A stretch of 64,000 nt of DNA from Tritrichomonas musculus (taxonomy: Eukaryota > Parabasalia > Tritrichomonadida > Tritrichomonadidae). Of the stretch, positions 50,208-59,692 are shown one piece after another. Made by a program: the position numbers and the translations under genes. The stretch's first letter is position 1. Each line of letters starts with the position of its first letter. Under the pieces are notes generated by a model that did no database searches, was not told the DNA's origin, and saw only the letters and a program-made list of their open reading frames with translations. The stretch lies in the NCBI GenBank assembly GCA_039105265.1, contig JAPFFF010000056.1, forward strand, positions 558,001 through 622,000, read 5' to 3'.

Positions 50208-50479
50208 AATTTGTCCCTTCTTATCGTCCTCTCAAATTTGAATAAAGCTAAATATTTTTTTTAAGTTATAAAGGCATGAATACTTTCATTCATCTCAGGT
50301 TGAGGCTCCCGCTATTACCTTAACCAATTGGACTTAGCCCTCAAAAGCTCCCAAAGCTATTTGAAATGTATTTTTCCTGAATAAATAACTTTTTTATATT
50401 CTTTTTTTTTATTTTCATCTTCTCAAAATTGAAAGATATGGTATTTTAAAAATAATAATTTGTCCCTACTTATCGTTCT
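50208..50479 (+). repeat. Two copies of a 23-bp word inside the transposon
   Basis: AATTTGTCCCTTCTTATCGT (50208-50230 with its last bases) recurs at 50457-50479 with two differences. Between them, at about 50292-50355, lies a small GC-rich patch that does not fold as a tRNA. Confidence 0.5.
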
Positions 50480-51839
50480 ACTTTCTGAAGACTCATAGAA
50501 AATTTGAATTAAAAACTCTCAATTTTTTTGTGAATAAGGTAATAATTAAAAAACTTAGTTAAAAATTCGTTTTGAAAAAGTTAGAAATAATCAATTATTC
50601 GATTATAATGATTTTGAAAATTTATTAGTATATGATTTATTATAAATATTTTAAAATATTATTTACTATTATATTTATGTTTATAATATTATAATAAAAA
50701 TATATTATGTTTATTTCTATTTAAATTGCTATATTAATAATTTTTATTAAAACTTAGTTTTTTTTTGAAATTTTAAAAATTCAAATAAATATAAAATAAT
50801 TTTAATTTTGATTATCTTTGCTTTTTAAATTTAAAATGAAATATCTCATTTATATATATTTTTAATATATAATTCTATTATGAAATTATAATATTAATAT
50901 AGATTAATTTAATTTTAAATTAAGATATTGCTTTTTCTAAAAATCTCAAAATTTCAATAAGGGAAAAATTATAAAAAATATTTGAAAGCTATTTTTATAA
51001 ATTGAGAGAAAATTGAATAAAAAAAAGCTGATTTTAATTTTTTATGATTTTTTAATAAAGGTCCAATATTCTAGGACATATATCTAATTTTAATTTACCT
51101 TTATTTATACCAAATTTATTGTTTGACCGTTTATAATTTCTTACCAAGTGGCTCCAAAATTGAATCATTCCGTTAACTAATTCAACTTTTTGAATAGGTT
51201 TTCCCAACTAACCTTTATCTTTGAAGTTATGTTATAACTAACTATATCAATAAAAAGCCTGGGCGATGAAGAAACTAAATATCAAAAAAGAAAACATTCA
51301 ATTTTTTTATATACTTCTGAAAATTAAAAATACCTTTTATTTTAACTTTTTAGAGAAATCTATTAATTATTTTATATTGTTTCCAGATCATTCTTGATGT
51401 ATGACATAGATAATATCATAAAATAATAGTAATATGTATTTTGATTTATTTGAACTTGTGATATTGCATATCATGTATTAAAAAAATAGTTGATGAATAG
51501 TAGTTCAAAACTTAATTTAACAACTGCATCCTATCATATATGTGTTATATAAATATATATTATGAAATTGCTGAATAATTCTTAAAATTCGAAGAAAAAA
51601 AGAACTTTTTTAAAGACAAAAAAAAAGTGGCGGCATAGGAATCGGGGTCTATTAAAATCGGCACGAAATATTTTACAACAAGAAACTTTTTGAAAGATCC
51701 GACCAGGTAAAAATTTTACCACTTTTTGAGAGAAAAAGTTCTATCGTTGAGATGAACTTTTTGAGAGATTGAAATAAAACGGTTATAAAGGTGAATTATC
51801 TATTTTATGAAAAAAGGCGCCCTTTTGTTTTGAAATTGG

Positions 51840-51956
51840 TATCGCATCAGAGCAAATGTATTATTGATTGGTTCCGCTGCTGATTCCACCAGCAGATTGT
51901 TTGTGATCGACGCAAAATAAGGAACCATTTTTAATTATAAATTGCCAGATGCGATA
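51840..51956. repeat. Nested symmetric hairpin inside the transposon
   Basis: Three complementary pairs are nested: TATCGCATC (51840-51848) with GATGCGATA (51948-51956), GGTTCC (51870-51875) with GGAACC (51921-51926), and CTGCTG (51877-51882) with CAGCAG (51890-51895) around a 7-base loop. The gaps between the outer and middle pairs are 21 bases on both sides. It may be a structured RNA, a recombinase site or a small nested element with TA-flanked ends. Confidence 0.5.
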
Positions 51957-51960
51957 TTAA

Positions 51961-52285
51961 AATATCATTTACACGTAAACAGCAAGAAGGTAACCTCAAT
52001 AAGGAAACTCAAAGCACGAACTAATAACAGCACATTCCTCACTAAACGATCTCATAGTAATTGCTCAAAATCTCTGACTTTACACAAATGTTGTAAATAT
52101 CATTTACACGTAAACAGCAAGAAGGTAACCTCAATAAGGAAACTCAAAGCACGAACTAATAACAACACATTCCTCACTAAACGATCTCATAGTAATTGCT
52201 CAAAATCTCTGATTTTACACAAATGTTGTAAATATCATTTACACGTAAACAGCAAGAAGGTAACCTCAATAAGGAAACTCAAAAG
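51961..52285 (+). repeat. 135-bp tandem repeat, about 2.4 copies
   Basis: Units start at 51961, 52096 and 52231 with a period of exactly 135. The first two differ by only a few bases (such as AACAGCAC/AACAACAC), and the third is cut after about 54 bases by the transposon end. Because 135 is a multiple of three, a 124-codon frame runs through (51942-52316), but it has no ATG and no family match. It is more likely a minisatellite of the transposon's subterminal region. Confidence 0.9.
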
Positions 52286-52297
52286 TGGCCCACCTAT

Positions 52298-53452
52298 AAA
52301 AAGAATTGATTATTAAAATTTTAATAATCAACTAGAAAAAGATATATATTAAATTAATTCTATTTATATATATTTAATAAACTAAATATATTTGAATAAT
52401 TTGATATCAATTAAGGATATTTTAATATTTTTAAAAAACGAATAAATTCAATGAATTTTATACAAAGAAAGAGAAATGAATAGATACATATCTGAATATA
52501 ATTTTATTTCTTTGTTCCATTTTTAATTTAATTGTTTTACCACAGGTTTCATATATTCATTATTATGAAAATTACAACTAACCCTTCGGCGGTTTTGTAA
52601 ACTACGGCGACATCACCGATTTTTAAATAGTTTATGCTGAATTTTGGAATTACGGCGCACTTAGTTGCAATTACGGCATATAAAAACCGTAACTTTTTCA
52701 AATAAAAAATGGCCATGTTAAAACTTTTTGAATAACTACTTTGAATACGTAATTGACCTTTTTTGGAGAAATCCAAATTCAAATTGCATTTAGCATATCT
52801 TCAAATAATCCTTAGTTAAATCTTTAACAATAATTTCAAAATAATATATGATAAATATATATAATAAATATTTCAAATAAAATTGCTTTTAAATATTTAT
52901 TCATTTTTCTGGGGAAGGAAAAACTTAAAAAATATTCAAAAATCATTCAAATTAATATATCTTAATAAATAATCTATATATTTTTAATTAAATATAACAT
53001 TTAATTAAAATATAAAGTATGATAAAATATAGAAAAGGAAATAAATATGTTAAATCTGTTATTGGAAGCTTAATAATACATCAAAAAAGATTTATCTTTT
53101 TCTAAAATTACATTTTATTTTAATTTGTAAACAATTAAAACCAAATATTTTTGGCTATTTAAAATAAAAATCTGGTATCAAAAATGAAAATAATATTTAT
53201 TTGATACAAAAATTTAATCATTGATCAAAAAATTTATAATCGAAATGCAAAAAACAATAGTAATTGATATAACAAATAAATGTGTTGTATTTTAAATATC
53301 AGAATAATCTTCTATTGCGAATTATTATATTAAAAAAATATTTTCAACAATATTGAAAGAAAAAAAAAAATTCTAAAATATTGTATACACATGATTTTTT
53401 ATTAAATATATATATTTATAATAAATATCTATTTACATAAAAATCAACATTA
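52298..53452. other. AT-rich region with one decayed fragment
   Basis: Begins with the right target duplication (52298-52305). It holds the protein-like fragment at 52549-52782 described separately. Otherwise AT-rich with no gene seen. Confidence 0.4.
52549..52782 (-). pseudogene. Fragment of an unknown protein, copy 1
   Basis: A minus-strand frame of 77 codons without an ATG start. The part FLYAVIATKCAVIPKFSINY and LKIGDVAVVYKTAEGLV recurs in decayed form at 63249-63350. Differences between the two copies fall mostly at third codon positions (TTC/TTT, AGC/AGT, ACC/ACT, GCC/GCT), which suggests that both were once coding. The family is unknown. Confidence 0.4.
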
Positions 53453-54967
53453 CTATAAAAATTCTAGTTGAGGCAAAATATCATTTGATGGTAAAGATCC
53501 CGCTTGATTCTGTTGATGATTAAAACCGGCATGGGGTGCCATTCTTGCTGCAAGTGTTAAGGTTTGGAAGTTAAGAACATTTTTCTTTGTAACTGGGCTA
53601 AACCTCAGCATCTGGCTTTCTGCTGAGCCGAATGGACCAGAATTTGAGCTAAAATGTCTCACTTTTAGTGTTGGATTAAATAATAAAGGAGATCCTGTAA
53701 ATCGTTTTGGAATAGTTGCTGAAAATTTGGGTACATCAACTATAACAGAAGAAGTTGATGAGTCGCTGTTGTATTTAGTTGCGTCATCAGATTCATGAGA
53801 TACTTGGCTTGTGGTTTTCCTTTCTAGTTTAGTGCTAGTAGGCTGATCATGTGTTAAAGTTTCCATTGAAATTAAAGAAGGAAGATCTCCTGTTGTTTTT
53901 GCTGCTCTACAATGGCTTTGATTGCGCAAACGAGATGGATAAATAAAGCAGCGAGTATACTTCGGAAGTAGCTGTGTTGATATATAATTTTTATATAAAA
54001 TCAAATAAGTTAATGAATGAAAATTCAGATTATTTGATTTAATATCATCAATTGCCTTCAGTTCATCATTCGCCGATAATCTCATCATATTCAAAACGGC
54101 CTTTTCTGGAATAATTGTATCATTTGGCTCATGAATAAAAGCATTCAATAATTGTACGTCAAAATGGTATTTAGATCCTTTAGAATCTGTTGTAAAAAAT
54201 GGATGCTTCTTAATTTCGTCAATTGTGATTCTTTTATTTGGTTGCTTAGTCAGTAACTTCTTTATTAGATCCATTAAATTTGGGCTAGTTTCTATATCAG
54301 GTGGGAAAAATGGATCTGTTGATGTAATTAAATGAAATAGTTTTGTAAAATTAGAATTTTCAAATGGTAATTGTCTATATTTAATTGCATATAATATGAT
54401 TCCTAGCGACCAAATATCTACTGATACGCCATAATTTTCACTTTGAATTATCTCTGGTGCTAAATAAGCAGGTGATCCGCATACCGTTGAATGCAATTCA
54501 ACGTTATGACATGAAAACCCAAAATCAATCAGCCTTATGTTATTATAATTATCAACCATTATGTTTTCGCATTTTAAATCTCGATGAATAATATTATGTT
54601 TATGAAGATATTCAACAGCAATAACGAGTTGTCCAAATAAAATTTGAATTTCAGATTCACTAATAGATGATTTAATGTTAGCATAATCTAGTAAAGTCAT
54701 TCCTTCAATATATTCCATTAAAACGCAAGTTTCATCTCTTTGATTTTTAAATATATCAAAACATTGACATATAAAAGGATGTCTAATTGATTTTGCAATT
54801 TTAAAAGCGTTTTGAACGTATTCTTCCATGAAATCTTTCTGAAATATTTTTATAGCGACAGGATAATGCAATTTAAAATGCTGAGCGAGATAAACTGAGG
54901 CAAAAGATCCGGTCCCAATTTGCTTGAAAATGATAAATTTCCCCAAATACGGATGGATAACTTCCAT
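53453..54967 (-). CDS. CAMK-type Ser/Thr protein kinase
   Basis: 504 residues. The kinase domain spans about 8-265: Gly loop IGTGSFASVYLA, VAIKIF (Lys near 39), HRDLKCENIMVD (near 128-139), DFGFSC (near 147), CGSPAYLAPEI (activation segment), DIWSLGIILYAI and a closing KHPFF. All catalytic residues are present. The CGSPAYxAPE segment and the HRDLKxEN loop place it near the CAMKL (SNF1/MARK-like) group, which trichomonads carry in large numbers. The last 240 residues are Ser/Thr/Asn-rich with no recognised domain and probably hold regulatory sites. No Initiator or AAACTTTTTC motif is seen within 60 bases of the ATG. Confidence 0.9.
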   Translation of the reverse strand: MEVIHPYLGKFIIFKQIGTGSFASVYLAQHFKLHYPVAIKIFQKDFMEEYVQNAFKIAKSIRHPFICQCFDIFKNQRDETCVLMEYIEGMTLLDYANIKSSISESEIQILFGQLVIAVEYLHKHNIIHRDLKCENIMVDNYNNIRLIDFGFSCHNVELHSTVCGSPAYLAPEIIQSENYGVSVDIWSLGIILYAIKYRQLPFENSNFTKLFHLITSTDPFFPPDIETSPNLMDLIKKLLTKQPNKRITIDEIKKHPFFTTDSKGSKYHFDVQLLNAFIHEPNDTIIPEKAVLNMMRLSANDELKAIDDIKSNNLNFHSLTYLILYKNYISTQLLPKYTRCFIYPSRLRNQSHCRAAKTTGDLPSLISMETLTHDQPTSTKLERKTTSQVSHESDDATKYNSDSSTSSVIVDVPKFSATIPKRFTGSPLLFNPTLKVRHFSSNSGPFGSAESQMLRFSPVTKKNVLNFQTLTLAARMAPHAGFNHQQNQAGSLPSNDILPQLEFL

Positions 54968-56138
54968 TTAATCAAATAAAAATTCAGAGAAATTATTTTT
55001 TTCTTTCTTTTGAAAAATATTTAACATCATAGAAATGTAGATGAAAGTTCAAGCCAATTATCAAGTTAAAAAAAATGAGTTAAAGATATTTTTGAATTGA
55101 TTATTTACCTAATAGAATAATTGAATGGAATTAAAAATTGAGTAATATTCAATTTTCACATAAGATTAATATTCAATAGTTTATTTGGATCATTAATCAA
55201 AACAAAAGGAATGTTGATATTTTTCACATTTAAGTACATCCACTTTAAATGGTCTTGGTCACTTTCGCGTTATTCTTTTTTTGCTATCATAACCTTAAGT
55301 TCAATTCTCTTTTTTTTAAATATTTTTATGATTTTTTCAAAAATAAAGACATTCAAAAAATTGAGAAACGAAAATTTATAAAATCTTCTAAAAAAGCATG
55401 CATAAGTATATAGCAATAAATTTTTTGTTGATTAATATCATTGTGATGAATTATTTGAAAATAAATGTTATTTTTCAAATCAATTGTAACTTTTTCAGTA
55501 ATTAATAAAAAAGAATTATTTTATTTATTCTTATATTTTAATTATAATTATTATTTATTTTTATATTTAATTATGATTTATACAAAATAAATTTAGAGAT
55601 ATATTGAATTTTTTCCTTTCTTTCAATATTATTTTGAATTTTGAACTTTATGGGTTTTCAAATTTATTGAAAAAAAATTGAATTTACATTCAAAAAAACT
55701 AGCATATAAATTAAAGCATATCTCGATAAAATACTTTTAAAATATGCATATGTATAAAATATCAACTTTAATTTCAATGTTTTCAAAATTCAAAGAGCAT
55801 TCAAAAAAAAAATACATTTAAATTCACGTATTGAAAAATAAAAAAAACATTTTTACATTATTACCATGAAATTAAAATATAGATATAAACAAATAATTGA
55901 AAAAATATTGCATTATATATTTAATCATCATTTTAAATTTCTCGTTCTTTTTTTTAATATTGTAATTTCTCATAACTGAATCTTCTTTATTTATAATTAT
56001 ACCTGAATGATAAAATTTAAGCATAATTAAATATGAACAGCATTTTCATGATTAAAAAATATGATTATGATTCAAGGAAATTCAATGATAAATATATCAT
56101 GAATTAATTTATAGTTTAAAAAAATTGAATAAGTATAA
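54968..56138. other. AT-rich intergenic region before tRNA-Val
   Basis: 1.17 kb, AT-rich, with A/T runs. No gene, decayed protein or long inverted repeat is seen. Confidence 0.45.
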
Positions 56139-56210
56139 GTCTCAGTATTATAACGGTTAGAATAGGTCCTTCACACGGATCAGGTAGCGGTTCGATTCCG
56201 CTCTGAGACA
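56139..56210 (+). tRNA. tRNA-Val (anticodon CAC)
   Basis: 72 nt. The acceptor stem GTCTCAG/CTGAGAC is perfect. The D arm holds AACGGTTAGA with a weak A/T stem. The anticodon stem GGTCC/GGATC (one G-T pair) carries loop TTCACAC, giving anticodon CAC for valine GTG codons. The T arm AGCGG/CCGCT has loop TTCGATT, and A is the discriminator. There is no intron. T7 at 56211-56217 ends transcription. Confidence 0.95.
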
Positions 56211-56217
56211 TTTTTTT
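56211..56217 (+). terminator. Pol III terminator of tRNA-Val
   Basis: Seven T residues directly after the tRNA discriminator base. Confidence 0.75.
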
Positions 56218-56241
56218 AAAAAAAAAATATTCTTTAACTTT

Positions 56242-58233
56242 TTATTCAACATTAATAACCATTTTGTCAATATTTCTAATTTGAGTAAATAGGGTTTTCG
56301 TATCATTATTTCTTTCATTATAAGTTCTAACTACAACCACATATTTACCTTCCTTTGTGAAAATATGGCCTGCACTTGTTCTTTCTCCAGTTTTAATAGG
56401 GAAATCTATTTCTCCTTCGAAACTCCATTCTACGTTAGTCAGGCCTCCGCAACCTTTAGGTATTTCAACATCGACATTAAATGTTACTTCTTCACCTTTT
56501 TTTACATTCAATAACTTTTTCCCCATTGCAGTCAAATTGCAAACATTTTGTATTCCTCCTCTTTCATTTGCATCCTTAGGGAAAATTACTTCTCCTCCTT
56601 TCAGATAATATTGAGATTCTTTTGGTGGTTCTTTTCCTTTTTCGACCCAATCAGCCACATCAAGCAAGCACTGATAAACGCATTGAGCATTTGTCACATA
56701 TTGGAGCTCAACGCCAACAGGGTCTGCTCTATCATCATGCAATGCATTATCCATATACTGAAGTCTAATCTTATTTTTTGCATCTTTTTCACCTTGACTT
56801 TTATAAACAAGTTGCTTATACCAATCTCCTTGATAAGGAAAAGCACTTTCATCGCAAAATGTATGTTCAATAATCATCTTGCAATCAAAGTTTCCTGTCA
56901 TTTTTCCACATCCTGTGAAATTAACGATATTTTCCCTTTGAACATATTTTGGCTTTCCATTTGAATCATAACAATTCTCATAGCCTGCATATTTTTCCTT
57001 TGGCATTGCATGTAAATGATAGTCTGTTGAAGCAATGTAATCTGAATTGTCAAGCAAGACTTCATCTCCTATTTCAACAAGGCTCATGATTTCAATTAAT
57101 TCGTTGCATTGCCAATATTCAGCAATGGCAAGCGTGTTTTCATGATGTTCGTTAAAATGAAGTCTTTTACCTGCGGCTTTTCCAGTTTTGAAAAAGATGA
57201 AGCATCCCATTTCATAAAAATCATTTGTTGCCATCGATTCAACCTGAAGAAGAGGAGTCTCGAGAGCTCCACTTATTCCTTTATATCGTTGCCAGCTAGT
57301 GTCAACTCCTGTTGTATTGTCTGGTAACTTTGCTTCGCCTTTCAAAGGAACAAATTTGCTTGTAACTTTGGTTGAATGATGTATTCTTGATATATAAGCA
57401 TCGGAACTTTTATCTGCACCTGCATAACCTTCAACATTCCAAAAATCTTCGAAATATTGAGGATCAATTTTTTTCATTGTACTGATTAAAATTGGAAGTG
57501 ATCCATCTTTCATTATTTTCAAACCACAAATTGCTCCTTTTGGAAATCCAAAGGACAATAAATCATCTAAAGCTTCACGTTCATAATCATTCAGGTTTTC
57601 ATACATATTTCCACTTCCATCTGGTTGAAGTGCTTGAATGATTTGTCCCAACTTATGTCGGAGAATTCTCATTGAGTGTGCTCGAATTGTTAAGTTGTGT
57701 GGTACTGAAATTGGGGCTCCATTAACATATGGTACACATCCATCCCAAGTATTGCAATTTTCAACGCATTCAATAGCTTTGTACGCTCCACCGCTTCCCC
57801 CATAGATATATCCATAAGGACGAGGAATTTCTTCGCCATAAATTTGTTTGGCAACCTGTCTTGAATATTCAGCAACAGCTGATGATGAACGATATGTAAT
57901 TGTTATATCTTTTTGTGGTCCAAATGGATTAAGTGTGCCAAGGTTGCTTTCAACAAAATAAGCACCGTGCGTTAATGAGAATAATATTTTATCATCACCT
58001 TTTATTAATTTTTGTGATGCATCTTCATGTCCTGCAGCTGGTGGTAAATATTGGAAAAACCTTCCTTGATAATCTTCTTTTGTTGGAAAGTAGAGAGAAA
58101 ATTTAATATCTGTTCCTTCAAATCCTCCATGAACATAAGTATGTTGAATTCCTTCACGAGTTCTTTGTTCATTAATATCTGTATAAGGTTTTTTCATTTG
58201 ACCATCCTGATTAGGGTCATATGTTTGCCTCAT
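56242..58233 (-). CDS. Bacterial-type tannase-fold alpha/beta hydrolase with PKD-like C-terminal domain
   Basis: 663 residues from the ATG at 58233. Seven codons further up open only with TTG, and a TCATTT Initiator 10 bases before 58233 supports this start. Residues about 30-560 resemble the tannase/feruloyl-esterase branch: GYIYGGSGGAYKAIECVE (nucleophile Ser147 in GGSGG), then WDGCVPYVNGAP (family: FDGIIAGAPA), and a late YMDNALHDDRADPVG block that may hold the acid and base. Residues about 575-660 look like a PKD-type beta domain (KKGEEVTFNVDVEI, VEWSFEG, HIFTKEGKYVVVVRTYNE). There is no signal peptide. The substrate is unknown, probably an ester. The domain pair and style are bacterial, so gene transfer is likely. 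GC content looks slightly higher than that of its neighbours. Confidence 0.7.
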   Translation of the reverse strand: MRQTYDPNQDGQMKKPYTDINEQRTREGIQHTYVHGGFEGTDIKFSLYFPTKEDYQGRFFQYLPPAAGHEDASQKLIKGDDKILFSLTHGAYFVESNLGTLNPFGPQKDITITYRSSSAVAEYSRQVAKQIYGEEIPRPYGYIYGGSGGAYKAIECVENCNTWDGCVPYVNGAPISVPHNLTIRAHSMRILRHKLGQIIQALQPDGSGNMYENLNDYEREALDDLLSFGFPKGAICGLKIMKDGSLPILISTMKKIDPQYFEDFWNVEGYAGADKSSDAYISRIHHSTKVTSKFVPLKGEAKLPDNTTGVDTSWQRYKGISGALETPLLQVESMATNDFYEMGCFIFFKTGKAAGKRLHFNEHHENTLAIAEYWQCNELIEIMSLVEIGDEVLLDNSDYIASTDYHLHAMPKEKYAGYENCYDSNGKPKYVQRENIVNFTGCGKMTGNFDCKMIIEHTFCDESAFPYQGDWYKQLVYKSQGEKDAKNKIRLQYMDNALHDDRADPVGVELQYVTNAQCVYQCLLDVADWVEKGKEPPKESQYYLKGGEVIFPKDANERGGIQNVCNLTAMGKKLLNVKKGEEVTFNVDVEIPKGCGGLTNVEWSFEGEIDFPIKTGERTSAGHIFTKEGKYVVVVRTYNERNNDTKTLFTQIRNIDKMVINVE

Positions 58234-58243
58234 TCTTGTAAAA

Positions 58244-58249
58244 AAATGA
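58244..58249 (-). promoter_or_regulatory. Initiator-like TCATTT for the hydrolase gene
   Basis: On the minus strand TCATTT lies 10 bases before the ATG at 58233. A GAAAAAGTTT (coding strand AAACTTTTTC) lies at 58306-58315, 73 bases upstream. Confidence 0.5.
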
Positions 58250-58315
58250 AACAATCTATCAAATCAAATTCAATGTTATTCAATCAATCAAAATTGAAAT
58301 ATAAAGAAAAAGTTT

Positions 58316-58990
58316 TATACGGTGAAAGATTTCTATGTTTTATTCTCAATTTATTCAAAGAATAATTGAGAGAATAATGATAGTAATTATTTGATCATAT
58401 ATATTTTTCTTGGTAAATATAAAAGATTTTATATATTAAGAATTATATTAAATTTTATTTGCTTATATAAAATTTGTGAATATAAAATTAAAATATTATT
58501 TCGAAATATAAATCCTGAATCAATTATTAATAGAATGCAACAAATAATAATATAAACACTTTACTGTTTTAGTATTATTATGATTTAATTATTCATTATC
58601 AATAAGAAAATAATATGAAAACTAAGATTGAAGATTATGATTTGCAATTGCCAATATATAATTTATCAAACTAAAATTTTTGTTATAATAATGATAACTA
58701 TTTTTAATTTTTTGATTATTAATTGTTTATGATAAACAAATAAAATGAGAAATTAAAAATATAATTAGAATAATTGTTATGAATAAATAAAATAAATTTA
58801 TTGAAAAAAATGTTTATTCTTTTTATTTACTTCAATTCATCACAAATTATTAAGAATATAATATATCAAAATTGAATGCAAATAAAAAAAATAAATATAA
58901 AATTAAATAGAAATACAAAAATTCAATGGGAATAAAAATAATAGAAAAAAAATTACAAATCAAGTTCATTTTTTTTAAAGCTAAATCCTA
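58316..58990. other. AT-rich divergent spacer
   Basis: Very AT-rich with no gene or repeat. Its right end holds the Initiator of the gene at 58991. Confidence 0.45.
58966..58971 (+). promoter_or_regulatory. Initiator-like TCATTT for the gene at 58991
   Basis: TCATTT, 19 bases before the ATG at 58991, matches TCAYWW. Confidence 0.5.
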
Positions 58991-59626
58991 ATGAGCATCA
59001 ACCATTCTTTCGGTTTAAATCTTCGTGTTTTATCATTCGAACTCTCTCCATCATTGTACAAATATAATGATGACCTTCGAGTCAGCATCACAACAATTCC
59101 AGAAGAAAACAAACAACATTTCACAATTTCAGCAAGAAAAATGAAAGATTGTCATTTAACATTTGGTGTTAATGTTGAAATCCCTCAAGAAAACTTACCA
59201 GAAGGTTTTATCTCAACAGCAACTGAAAAAGTTATTCTTGTCATCAGAAGGAAAAGTTTCTTCGATAGCGATCCAATCATTGCATCAACAATTATTCCTA
59301 TGAAAGATTTTCCAAAGAATCTTTCCCAACCACCTGAAATTAAAACAATTAATCTTTATGAAAAAGTCAAAAAGGAAGAATCTTCAAGAAACAGCAAAAA
59401 TAATTATGGAATTATTGAAATACATGATGATTCTAAAAATTTAGAAAATCGTAGAATTGTCGGCAGAATGCAAATCCAAATGTCATTAACAGATCCATTC
59501 CATCTCAAAGAATTTGGAAAAGATTGCTTATTTGATCTTGATAACGGAGTTGTAACAAATGATGAATATATTGATGAACAATTCAAGATTGGAGAAAATT
59601 ATTATGGTTTTAAGATTCTCGACTAA
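58991..59626 (+). CDS. Uncharacterised beta-rich protein, possibly C2-like
   Basis: 211 residues. Alternating hydrophobic strands from the start (LNLRVLSFELSPSLYKYNDD, LRVSITTIPEE, KVILVIRRKSFFDSDPIIAS), a linker of Lys/Ser/Asn near 125-145, then RIVGRMQIQMSLTDPF and an acidic end. The strand order with a lysine-rich and an acidic loop recalls C2 domains, but I see no full Ca2+-binding Asp set. There is no signal peptide or membrane helix. It converges on the next gene, with 66 bases between the stops. Confidence 0.6.
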   Translation: MSINHSFGLNLRVLSFELSPSLYKYNDDLRVSITTIPEENKQHFTISARKMKDCHLTFGVNVEIPQENLPEGFISTATEKVILVIRRKSFFDSDPIIASTIIPMKDFPKNLSQPPEIKTINLYEKVKKEESSRNSKNNYGIIEIHDDSKNLENRRIVGRMQIQMSLTDPFHLKEFGKDCLFDLDNGVVTNDEYIDEQFKIGENYYGFKILD

Positions 59627-59692
59627 AAAAAATGTAAAAAAAAAATAATACTTTGTAAATAAAAAATAATCATTTATATGAAATTTAATTTA

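Larger units (their letters stand above)
49783..52297. mobile_element. 2.5-kb non-autonomous DNA transposon
   Basis: Left end ATAGGTGGGCCAC (49783-49795) and right end GTGGCCCACCTAT (52285-52297) are perfect 13-bp inverted repeats. They are unusually GC-rich for this DNA. Both are flanked by the same 8 bases, AAAAAGAA (49775-49782 and 52298-52305). An 8-bp duplication is typical of hAT-type elements, but the ends do not show the usual hAT CAGNG start, so the family is open. The 2515-bp interior has no transposase or other convincing gene. It holds two copies of a 23-bp word (50208-50230 and 50457-50479), a nested hairpin (51840-51956) and a 135-bp tandem array reaching the right end. The perfect ends and duplication suggest a fairly recent insertion, into the space upstream of the deubiquitinase. 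Confidence 0.75.

Noticed and set aside
50290-50360. tRNA-like patch (TTGGTTAAGG on the minus strand) inside the transposon
   Set aside because: It does not fold as a cloverleaf and lacks a proper T arm. At most an old tRNA-derived scrap.
49783-52297. Tc1/mariner assignment from a TA flank
   Set aside because: The ends can be read with TA flanks, but the longer reading gives perfect 13-bp ends and an 8-bp duplication, which explains more bases.
51942-52316. 124-codon frame through the 135-bp repeats as a gene
   Set aside because: It has no ATG, opens with TTG inside the transposon, and is open mainly because the period is a multiple of three.
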